A DNA stretch of 64,000 bases from Clostridiaceae bacterium (GTDB lineage Bacteria; Bacillota; Clostridia; Peptostreptococcales; Natronincolaceae), in assembly GCA_018432235.1 (NCBI GenBank), contig JAHDLO010000009.1:97166-161165 (forward strand), in the 5' to 3' direction. Of this stretch, positions 17,599-24,662 are shown piece after piece. Every line of letters starts with the position of its first letter. Position 1 is the first letter of the stretch. Both the position numbers and the translations under genes were made by a program. A model generated the notes under the pieces. It had not been told where the DNA came from. It searched no databases and saw only the letters and a program-made list of their open reading frames with translations.

Positions 17599-18276
17599 CT
17601 ATTCCTTCACCTCCAGCATATAACCAACCCCTCGTATAGTGTTTATGATAACTCTTGAGGCCAAAAAAGATAGCTTCTTCCTTAAGAAGGAGATATATAC
17701 CTCTACATGATTATGCTCCACCTCTGCATCAAAGCCCCAGAGCTTTTCTATTATTATTTCCTTAGAGGTGGCGATATTTCTCCTATTAATTAATATCTCC
17801 AATATCTCACTTTCCTTCAGGGTAAGCTTTACTTCCCTTTCGCCGCTTGTAAGCTTTAGGCTTGAGGTGTTTAGCTGAATATCATCAAATGTTAGGGTAT
17901 TGTCCTCAATTATCTCGCCCTTTCTTCTGGTCATGGCCCTGATTCTGGCCAGCAGCTCCTCCGTGGCGAAGGGCTTAGCCAAATAATCATCAGCACCGGA
18001 ATCCAGACCCTTAACCTTGTCAGATATCTCCCCCTTTGCTGTCAGCATTATTATAGGAGTCACTATTTTTTCCTTCCTTAGGTGCCTCAATATAGTGATC
18101 CCATCTATCTTAGGCAGCATTATATCCAGTATTATCAGGTCGTAAATATCACTTAAAGCGTTATCCAAGCCAGTCTCACCATCATTAGCTATATCTACTG
18201 TATAATTATTTTTTTTGAGGATTTGCGCTAGGGCCTCTGCCAGATTTCCCTGATCCTCGACAATTAGTATCCTCAT
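17599..18276 (-). CDS. OmpR-family response regulator
   Basis: 225 aa, AGGGAGTGG upstream of ATG. REC domain with Glu-Asp acidic pair (IVEDQ), phospho-Asp in LIILDIMLP, Thr in MLTAKGE and Lys in YLAKPF; C-terminal winged helix of the OmpR/PhoB type (ILEILINRR ... NHVEVYISFLRKKL ... IRGVGYML). It is the first gene of the operon with the kinase at 16333. Direct repeats of TTTAAGGTT in the promoter suggest autoregulation, which is common for this family. Confidence 0.93.
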   Translation of the reverse strand: MRILIVEDQGNLAEALAQILKKNNYTVDIANDGETGLDNALSDIYDLIILDIMLPKIDGITILRHLRKEKIVTPIIMLTAKGEISDKVKGLDSGADDYLAKPFATEELLARIRAMTRRKGEIIEDNTLTFDDIQLNTSSLKLTSGEREVKLTLKESEILEILINRRNIATSKEIIIEKLWGFDAEVEHNHVEVYISFLRKKLSFLASRVIINTIRGVGYMLEVKE

Positions 18277-18323
18277 AAAACCACTCCCTGCTACTTAGTA
18301 TTGACCAAAGCTACTATCTAATG

Positions 18324-18360
18324 ATTATAACATAGCAAACCTTTAATTAACCTTAAAGGG
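18324..18360 (-). promoter_or_regulatory. Autoregulated promoter of the OmpR/HK operon
   Basis: On the minus strand a TG-extended -10 (TGTTATAAT, TATAAT at 18329-18324) is preceded by two direct TTTAAGGTT-like repeats, 11 bases apart, in place of a -35 box. This is the typical arrangement for activation by an OmpR/PhoB-type regulator. Confidence 0.6.
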
Positions 18361-18370
18361 AAGTATGGCT

Positions 18371-18430
18371 TTATTAAAAGCATGTTAATTTTATTAAAAG
18401 CATGTTAATTTTATTAAAAGCATGTTAACT
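18371..18430. repeat. Three tandem 20-bp repeats
   Basis: The unit TTATTAAAAGCATGTTAATT occurs three times head to tail, the last with one change. It lies upstream of the OmpR/HK promoter, between two clusters of TTTAAGGTT repeats. Confidence 0.9.
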
Positions 18431-18454
18431 TCTTTAAGGTTTCTTTAAGGTTTG
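18431..18454 (+). promoter_or_regulatory. Second pair of TTTAAGGTT direct repeats
   Basis: CTTTAAGGTTT occurs twice in a row (period 11) on the plus strand, mirroring the pair at 18338-18358 on the other strand. It is probably a further binding site of the OmpR-type regulator. Confidence 0.45.
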
Positions 18455-18509
18455 CCAGATAGAATTAGTTATGAGGAAATTAAAAGCCAATAGTTGGATA
18501 AGGCGATTC

Positions 18510-19556
18510 CTATATGACTTCAATCAGAACATCCATAATTCCACCGCAGACCATGCCGTCATCTTCAGCAGCATTTCCTGTCATATCTACGCGGTGAAGG
18601 ACATAGCTCTGCGATTCATATAGATTCTGGGCAACTGTAATGACAGCTGCTTCACTGCAGCCTCCGCCGATACTGCCAAGGGTTTTACCATCCTGCCAAA
18701 CCAGCATTTTTGCACCGGCCTTACGTGGGACAGAGCCCTTTGCCGTAATGATGGTTACTAGGACTCTTGGCACTTGGGATGCTGATAAAAGCTGATGTAT
18801 AACATCCTCATCAAATTCAGGCATATTAAATTTAACAGTGGAGGCAGTGGTCTTAGGTTTTCTTCGATAGCTTATTACCTCAGCTATAATGGATATTGCT
18901 ATTTCTTCGGGGGTAACAGCACCGATGTCCAAGCCAATGGGAGAATTAACCCTTGCCAAGCTCTCGGGGCTATAGTTCTCCTCCAGCAGCATATCCTTCA
19001 TAGTCTTAACACGACGCTTAGAGCCAATCATGCCAAGATAGGCGGTGTTGTATTTCAAAGCCAAGCGCAGGCATAGCTCATCATATCTATGTCCTCTGGT
19101 GACTATTACGATATAATCTGCCTCTCTGGGCTTTACTCTTTGGAAGGCGTCCTGAAAGCTATCACAGATGACGGCGCTGGCCTCAGGAAACCTATTTTTG
19201 TTGGCAAAGGAGGGACGATCATCTATTACAGTTACCGAAAGACCGATTTTGGCCCCGAACTCTGCTAGGGGCTTTGCAACATGTCCCCCTCCGAAAATGA
19301 TCAGACGGGGCTTCGGGAAATAGGGCTCAAGTAAGAGCATTTCTTTATCCGTCCTTAACAGCTGAAGGCCCCCTGTAGACAAGGCCTCTTCGACGGCCTG
19401 ACTAATAGCAGTATCAGAAGCTCTTGGGTCATCAGCAAAAAATTTATCGATTACCTTACCCTTATTTTCCTCGCTGGGCATAAGACGGGTAATTAATACA
19501 ACCGCTTCACCTGTATCAAGCTTAGCAGTTAATTCATTGTAGACCAGATTAAACAT
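18510..19556 (-). CDS. XdhC/CoxI-family protein with reordered domains
   Basis: 348 aa. Residues 82-235 form the XdhC Rossmann domain (LIIFGGGHVAKPLAEFGAK; VTRGHRYDELCL; GMIGSKRR; PIGLDIGAVTPEEIAISI). The C-terminal 265-348 carry the CoxI domain with GSVPRKAGAKMLV, GSIGGGCSEA and GMVCGGIMDV. In usual XdhC proteins CoxI comes first; here the N-terminal 80 residues look like a CoxI remnant lacking the PRKxG and GGGC motifs. The family inserts sulfurated molybdenum cofactor into xanthine-dehydrogenase-type enzymes. No such enzyme is in this window. The gene is monocistronic, and its 3' end lies beyond the OmpR promoter region. Confidence 0.88.
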   Translation of the reverse strand: MFNLVYNELTAKLDTGEAVVLITRLMPSEENKGKVIDKFFADDPRASDTAISQAVEEALSTGGLQLLRTDKEMLLLEPYFPKPRLIIFGGGHVAKPLAEFGAKIGLSVTVIDDRPSFANKNRFPEASAVICDSFQDAFQRVKPREADYIVIVTRGHRYDELCLRLALKYNTAYLGMIGSKRRVKTMKDMLLEENYSPESLARVNSPIGLDIGAVTPEEIAISIIAEVISYRRKPKTTASTVKFNMPEFDEDVIHQLLSASQVPRVLVTIITAKGSVPRKAGAKMLVWQDGKTLGSIGGGCSEAAVITVAQNLYESQSYVLHRVDMTGNAAEDDGMVCGGIMDVLIEVI

Positions 19557-19690
19557 TACAGCACCAGTCCTTTCGTATGTAGTTTCTTGTTTTTAGTATA
19601 GTAAATTGGACTGCATTTTACAAGGTCAAGATAATTGCTTAAATACAGTGTATATAGAAAAGAAATTTTATGTTGATTGGAGGTGATGAA

Positions 19691-20404
19691 ATGGAGGAGC
19701 TTAAATTCAGAAATGAGCTTAAATATAATATCAATTATAAGGATTATGAAATGATGAGGCCTGTACTCAGGAGCTTTATGAAGGTGGACGGTAATGCCTT
19801 AAATAATACTGACAGCTACCATATCAGAAGCCTATATTTTGATGATTTTTGCAACACCGCCTTATATGAAAAGCTTTCCGGCTGTGATTGTCGCAGCAAA
19901 TACAGGGTTAGGATTTACAACATGTCCGACAGGATGATCATGCTGGAAAAGAAAATTAAGAAGGGCAACAGGACAGCAAAGATAAGGCAAGAGCTTACCA
20001 AGGAGGAGTGCAGCAAAATTTTGGAGAATGACTACGACAGCTTTATAGCCTCCGATAAGTCACTGCTGAAGGAGCTGTTTATAAAAAACCGTTCAGACCT
20101 ACTGAAGCCTGTGGTAATTGTAGACTATGAAAGGGAGGCCTATATAAGTCCACTGGGGAATGTCAGAATAACCTTTGACAAATGGCTTAAAACAGGGCTT
20201 TTTTCAACTGATTTATTCAATGCTGGGCTGCCGATGCTGAAGGCACTGGATGAGGAAGTGATAGTCATGGAGGTCAAATATGATGAATATTTACCTTTGC
20301 ATATAAAGAATGCTGTACAGATAAAGAATCGTCAACGATTGTCGGTATCAAAATACGTTATATGCAGAAAACACAATAAAATAAATTCATGGGAGGATAA
20401 TTAA
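19691..20404 (+). CDS. VTC-domain polyphosphate polymerase-like protein
   Basis: 237 aa; ATG 19691 has GGAGGTGATG upstream (an in-frame ATG at 19670 does not). It has the triphosphate-tunnel pattern of VTC/CYTH proteins: FRNELKYNI at the start, IRSLYFDDF, a basic run YRVRIYN, MLEKKIKKGN, and the late strand VIVMEVKYDE. In yeast Vtc4 this fold makes polyphosphate from ATP; in bacteria the domain often sits with DUF4956 and CotH proteins, as here. The next ORF begins two bases after the stop. Polyphosphate synthesis or polyphosphate-dependent modification is an inference. Confidence 0.85.
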   Translation: MEELKFRNELKYNINYKDYEMMRPVLRSFMKVDGNALNNTDSYHIRSLYFDDFCNTALYEKLSGCDCRSKYRVRIYNMSDRMIMLEKKIKKGNRTAKIRQELTKEECSKILENDYDSFIASDKSLLKELFIKNRSDLLKPVVIVDYEREAYISPLGNVRITFDKWLKTGLFSTDLFNAGLPMLKALDEEVIVMEVKYDEYLPLHIKNAVQIKNRQRLSVSKYVICRKHNKINSWEDN

Positions 20405-20406
20405 AA

Positions 20407-21081
20407 ATGACTTTTTCAGATATCTTTAAAAACAGCTTTTTAGAAGCAGTGGCCCCAAGCTTAAATATATTTAATATCCTATTAAGTATGGGAATAACTT
20501 TTGTATTGGGAATGTTTATATACCTTGTGTATAAGAAAACCTTCAAGGGCGTATTATATTCCAAAAGCTTTAATGTTTCACTGGTAATGATCTCAATGAT
20601 AACTGCTTTGATTATCATGGCTATATCTTCAAACGTCATATTGTCTCTGGGTATGGTTGGCGCCCTCAGTATTGTCAGATTCAGAACCGCCATTAAAGAC
20701 CCCATCGATCTTATATTTATGTTTTGGGCCATATCTATAGGGATAGTCTCAGGCGCAGGCTTATATCAGCTGGCTATACTGGGCTCCATCATAATAGGGA
20801 TTACAATGACGGTGTTTACTAATCTTTCAACTGTTGAAAGTCCATTTTTATTGGTGTTTAATTGTGAGGACGGCAATGTTGAGGATGCTATTTTAAGCCA
20901 TTTGTCAAAGGTGGTAAAGAAATATCAGATCAAATCAAAAACAGTCTCAAGGGATAATATTGAAATGACAATAGAGGTAAGGCTAAAAAATCAGGAAACA
21001 GGCTTTATCAATGAGCTTTCACAAAGGGATGGGGTACGTAGTGCTGTGCTGGTTAGCTATGATGGCGATTATGTTTCCTAA
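20407..21081 (+). CDS. DUF4956 membrane protein
   Basis: 224 aa. Four hydrophobic segments (about 21-42, 56-77, 78-94, 105-135) enclose the family motif GMVGALSIVRFRTAIKDP, followed by a soluble C-terminal domain (145-224). DUF4956 proteins are regularly found between a VTC domain protein and a CotH kinase; their function is not known. It could anchor the VTC protein at the membrane or form a channel for its product (inference). Two bases separate it from the VTC gene and 21 bases from the CotH gene. Confidence 0.85.
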   Translation: MTFSDIFKNSFLEAVAPSLNIFNILLSMGITFVLGMFIYLVYKKTFKGVLYSKSFNVSLVMISMITALIIMAISSNVILSLGMVGALSIVRFRTAIKDPIDLIFMFWAISIGIVSGAGLYQLAILGSIIIGITMTVFTNLSTVESPFLLVFNCEDGNVEDAILSHLSKVVKKYQIKSKTVSRDNIEMTIEVRLKNQETGFINELSQRDGVRSAVLVSYDGDYVS

Positions 21082-21102
21082 CCAAATAGGTGGTGAAAAA
21101 AT

Positions 21103-22890
21103 GTGAAAAAAATTCTAATAATTACAGTGATACTACTGCTGATTAATTCAGCTGTTGGGCTTATGGGGCTTCAGCTACCCTCACAGCTTAAGCTAAAGGA
21201 AATGGAGGCACAATTGGATCAGTCCGTATTTCCTATCGATGAGGTAGTTGAGGTAAGGATTGATATCTCAGAGAAGGATTTTCAGGCAATGCTTGAGAAT
21301 CCTCTGGCAGAGGAATATAAAACTGCCAGTGTCAATTATAATGGCTATAGCCTCGATAATATTGGCATACGAACCAAAGGAAACTCCAGCTTAAGCTCCG
21401 TTGCCAGAAGTGATTCGGAACGCTATAGCTTTAAGCTTACCTTTGATGAATATATTGGTGATCAGAGTCTATTGGGCGTAATGGAGATAAACTTAAATAA
21501 TAATTACAGTGATGCTACCTATATGCGGGAGCTATTAACCTATGAGCTGCTGGCTGAAATGGGGGTTCCCACCCCAAAGACCAGCTACGTCAATTTATAT
21601 ATCAATGATCAGCTATGGGGGCTTTATCTGGCAGTGGAGGCAATAGACGAGGCTTATTTGAGAAGACATTTTGATGTTTCCACAGGTGATTTATACAGGC
21701 CTGCAGGCAACGGCAGTGACTTAATCTGGAAGGGATCGGACATGGAAAACTACTCGGGGATGGATTTGAAGACCAATAAAAAATCCCCCGATAATGAGGC
21801 GTTGCTGGCTATGCTGCAGGAGCTTAACGAGGGCAGCGATTATGAAAAATATATAAATGTAGACGGTTTTTTAAGATATTTGGCCGTCAGTACAGCAGTG
21901 GTGAATTTAGACAGCTACCAGGGGCAGTTTAAGCACAATTATTATCTCTACGAGGAAAATGGCTATTTTCATTTTCTCCCCTGGGATTTTAATATGTCCT
22001 TTGGCGGATTTGGAGGTGGTGGCGGTGCGATGGGTGGCGGCAGAAACGCTGAAGGTGGGATGGCTGAAGACAGAATCGCTGCCAGAGGTGGAATGGCTGA
22101 AGGCAGAATTGTTGAAGGCGGAATGGACGGCAGCGGAGGTCAATCCACAACCTTGAAAATCGACGAGCCCACCACAGGAAATGTTGAGGAGCGTCCGCTG
22201 ATAAGCAAGCTGCTGGCAGTAGAAGAATATAAGGAAGCATATCACGGATATATAGAGGAAATAGTTAATGGTTATCTTTCAACCGAAAGGTTCGAGGCAA
22301 GGGTGGAGGAAATAGCAGAATTGATCAGACCCCATGTGGAGCAGGACCCAACAAAATTTGTTACCATGGAGGAATTTGAGAAAGGGATTTATGACACCAC
22401 CAACGGTCTTCTGGCCTTTACTGAGGCTCGGGTAGAAAATGTAAAGCAACAGCTCTCAGGCGAAATTGCATCTGTTAAGGATGGTACAGAGGTAACAGAA
22501 GGATTAGGCGGTATAGGTATGTTTGCCGGAGGAGAAAATGCTGGCAGAGGACAGTGGGGAAATATACCACAGGCAGGAGAAGCACCTGAAGGCATGGAAG
22601 GCATGCCACAACGGAGAGGCAACCAAGGAGGAGAAGCACCTGAAGGCATAGAAGGCATGCCACAATGGGGAGGCAATCAGGCAGGAGAAGCAGCCGGCAG
22701 AAATCGTGGTGAAAATGTCATGGGGCCTGGCGGTGAAATGCAGGGTGGTAGAGCACCGGGAGGCGGTATGGGGGCTATGACATCAAGAACAGAAGAAAGC
22801 GCTTATACGGCAATATCCAAAACAACCCTTATCATGCTGCTGCTCTTGATGACCTCAGCCTTTGGTGTATTTATGTTTAAAAGAAAATAG
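21103..22890 (+). CDS. CotH-family protein kinase with Gly/Met-rich repeats and C-terminal TM
   Basis: 595 aa, GTG start with AGGTGGTG upstream (the adjacent ATG is followed by a stop). Signal peptide (1-22), CotH domain (about 45-410) with IRTKGNSS, NNNYSDATYMRE, WGLYLAVEAID and the metal-binding LPWDFNMSFGG. Bacillus CotH is an atypical kinase that phosphorylates spore coat proteins. Two low-complexity regions follow: GGMAEGR-like repeats (about 303-345, inside the domain) and a tandem EGMEGMPQ repeat (about 495-530). A C-terminal TM segment and basic tail (MFKRK) anchor it outside the cell. It is the last gene of the VTC-DUF4956-CotH operon. Confidence 0.88.
   Translation: MKKILIITVILLLINSAVGLMGLQLPSQLKLKEMEAQLDQSVFPIDEVVEVRIDISEKDFQAMLENPLAEEYKTASVNYNGYSLDNIGIRTKGNSSLSSVARSDSERYSFKLTFDEYIGDQSLLGVMEINLNNNYSDATYMRELLTYELLAEMGVPTPKTSYVNLYINDQLWGLYLAVEAIDEAYLRRHFDVSTGDLYRPAGNGSDLIWKGSDMENYSGMDLKTNKKSPDNEALLAMLQELNEGSDYEKYINVDGFLRYLAVSTAVVNLDSYQGQFKHNYYLYEENGYFHFLPWDFNMSFGGFGGGGGAMGGGRNAEGGMAEDRIAARGGMAEGRIVEGGMDGSGGQSTTLKIDEPTTGNVEERPLISKLLAVEEYKEAYHGYIEEIVNGYLSTERFEARVEEIAELIRPHVEQDPTKFVTMEEFEKGIYDTTNGLLAFTEARVENVKQQLSGEIASVKDGTEVTEGLGGIGMFAGGENAGRGQWGNIPQAGEAPEGMEGMPQRRGNQGGEAPEGIEGMPQWGGNQAGEAAGRNRGENVMGPGGEMQGGRAPGGGMGAMTSRTEESAYTAISKTTLIMLLLLMTSAFGVFMFKRK
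22565..22690 (+). repeat. Tandem coding repeat in the CotH gene
   Basis: About two and a half copies of a 54-base unit encoding GEAPEGMEGMPQ-x-GGNQ. The low divergence between copies suggests recent slippage expansion. Confidence 0.75.
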
Positions 22891-22983
22891 GTTGTGATTA
22901 ATTGAGATAATTGGACATATTAAAATTTATAAATAAACCACCAAGGCAATTATACGCCCAATACTGATATGGAGGCCACTAAT

Positions 22984-23052
22984 ATGTCTAATACTAACAG
23001 CAGTATTAATTTTGTCTGGATGACGGCTTTTCAAAGCAGGAGTCTTGGTTAG
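22984..23052 (+). CDS. Possible 22-aa peptide
   Basis: ATG 22984 lies 7 bases after GGAGG and opens a 22-codon frame rich in Ser and Asn (begins MSNTNSSINF, ends RSLG). No homologue is known to me. It could be a small peptide or leader of the gene at 23128; it could also be chance. Confidence 0.25.
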   Translation: MSNTNSSINFVWMTAFQSRSLG

Positions 23053-23127
23053 CACTATGAAGGAATAAGCAGGCTATAACTCATGCATAATAGAAGAAAA
23101 CACATCTATTGCATGGGAGGTATAGCT

Positions 23128-23400
23128 ATGGAAGTTATAATAAGCGATGCAGCCATGAACATTTTGAGGCATAATGATCTAGGTCGGTTTATAAGAATAA
23201 AGCCCAAAAGCAAGCATCCCGATGGCGTCAGCTATGAAATCATTCAAGGGGAGCTAACACTTGAGGATAATTACTATGAGGTGGCAGAGCTGGTCTTCAT
23301 AGTTAGTAAGGAGGAGCAGCAGCTGGCATGTTTGGAAATCGATTATGTCGAGGATTGGTGGGGAAGTGAATTAGTTATTGTCCTGGGAGGTAGAGGCTAA
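23128..23400 (+). CDS. Small protein, possibly HesB/IscA-like fold without cysteines
   Basis: 90 aa; ATG 23128 has GGGAGG 8 bases upstream. The start (MEVIISDAAMNILR) and the alternating short strands (RFIRIKPKSK, YEIIQGELTLEDNYYEVAELVFIVS, LACLEIDYVEDWWGSELVIVLG) recall the HesB/IscA family, in which many Firmicute members have lost the cluster-binding cysteines. Only one Cys is present, so cluster transfer is not expected. The assignment rests on pattern only. It is flanked by non-coding sequence on both sides and appears to be a single-gene unit. Confidence 0.5.
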   Translation: MEVIISDAAMNILRHNDLGRFIRIKPKSKHPDGVSYEIIQGELTLEDNYYEVAELVFIVSKEEQQLACLEIDYVEDWWGSELVIVLGGRG

Positions 23401-23463
23401 GGCGTCTGATGTACTTCTTTGTGTCAATATCCTAATGCAGGAATTGAATACTTGAAAATCTCG

Positions 23464-23508
23464 ATAAGAGGGTAGGCATAAGAAGAATTCTTCAGTCTAT
23501 CCTCTTCA
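23464..23508. terminator. Hairpin after the HesB-like gene, possible terminator
   Basis: GAGGGTAG pairs with CTATCCTC and encloses the palindrome GAAGAATTCTTC. No strong T run follows, so termination is uncertain. Confidence 0.35.
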
Positions 23509-23640
23509 TAATGCTATAAGAGACTAAAGGTATAATAAGCATTAGTATGCATAAAAGAAGGATTTATTAATAGCTTATTGAATAATACAAATAGTTAAAA
23601 CGTTAAAAAAATATTATCAACCGCTTGGAGGCGAACTCGT

Positions 23641-24471
23641 ATGAAGTATAGGATTGGCGATGTAGAACGACTCTTAGGCGTATCCTCAGATACAATACGT
23701 TTTTTTGAAAGAAAGGGCGTAGTGAAGCCCATCAAAATTGATAGTAATAATTATAGACTTTTCAGCGCCATGGACATACATAAGCTGGTAGCCTATAGGT
23801 ACTACAGGAATATGGATTTTTCGGCAGATGAGTCGGTTAATATGCTTAATCATTATTCCCATAAGAAAGCTACTGAAGAGCTCGTAAAGCAGATCGATGT
23901 GATAGAGGGTAAGCTAAAGCATTATAGTGAATTATTTGAAAGAATGCAGGATTTAAAAAAGTCTTATTTCAGCGTTGATACTCTGGTGAATAGCTATGAA
24001 ATAGAAAATTCGCCACAGCTTGTATTCTACTATAATCAGGTGAATCATCAGTTCGATAAAGATGAGGAGGGAAGAAGAGAAATTACACAAAAATGGTTAG
24101 AACAGGTGCCCTTTGTCTGGATGGCATTAAACATCCCATTAAATGAAATGCCTGAAGGCAACAATATATATTGGGGCTATGCAATCGATACCAAGCATAA
24201 GGAGAGGATTAAAAGTCTTGATTTGACCTATGCCAGAACCTTGCCCTCCAGGCCTTGCCTTCACACGATCGTTAAATGTAGCAGTGACGAAGTACTAAAG
24301 CCCTCAAGATTAAGGGGTGCGATAGATTACATAGCGGATCAGGGCTTAAGGATGGCGGGGGATGCCATCGGATGGATAATAAATGAGGAGAAGCACAATA
24401 CCCAATTCACAAGATATTTTGAAATTTGGATACCAGTAGAAGGGGCAGTAATAGAAGCGCATCAGAAATAG
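23641..24471 (+). CDS. MerR-family regulator with effector-binding domain
   Basis: 276 aa, ATG with TTGGAGG upstream. The N-terminal MerR winged helix (1-70: YRIGDVERLLGVSSDTIRFF, then RLFSAMDIHKL) is followed by a coiled-coil dimerisation helix (85-125) and a larger C-terminal domain (130-276) that looks like a GyrI-type ligand pocket (ARTLPSRPCLHTIVKC; FEIWIPVE). It would bind a small molecule. The gene stands 191 bases before the first flavin reductase and on the same strand; by position it is the candidate regulator of that gene. Confidence 0.88.
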   Translation: MKYRIGDVERLLGVSSDTIRFFERKGVVKPIKIDSNNYRLFSAMDIHKLVAYRYYRNMDFSADESVNMLNHYSHKKATEELVKQIDVIEGKLKHYSELFERMQDLKKSYFSVDTLVNSYEIENSPQLVFYYNQVNHQFDKDEEGRREITQKWLEQVPFVWMALNIPLNEMPEGNNIYWGYAIDTKHKERIKSLDLTYARTLPSRPCLHTIVKCSSDEVLKPSRLRGAIDYIADQGLRMAGDAIGWIINEEKHNTQFTRYFEIWIPVEGAVIEAHQK

Positions 24472-24598
24472 GAGACTGATGTCTTTTTTATATATCACCA
24501 AGCAATATCTATTGACACTGGAGTAAGTACAGACTTTATAATTGTAGAAGGGTAATGGATTAAGCAATTAAAGCTAAGGATATTACCCTTTATACTAA

Positions 24599-24629
24599 TT
24601 TTTGTTGTTAATTAAATAACTAACAAAAA
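24599..24629. promoter_or_regulatory. Imperfect palindrome upstream of the first flavin reductase
   Basis: TTTTTGTTGTTA and TAACTAACAAAAA are inverted with one base gap and a 6-base spacer. It lies 34 bases before the ATG at 24663 and may be an operator for the MerR protein or another regulator. Confidence 0.35.
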
Positions 24630-24662
24630 GTGTAACATCATACTATTCGAGGGGGAATAAAA

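Noticed and set aside
18371..18430. Tandem repeats as a possible CRISPR array
   Set aside because: Units are 20 bases long, directly adjacent with no spacers, and no cas gene is present.
21907..22676. Several minus-strand open frames inside the CotH gene
   Set aside because: They are shadows of the repeat-rich CotH coding sequence with low-complexity translations.
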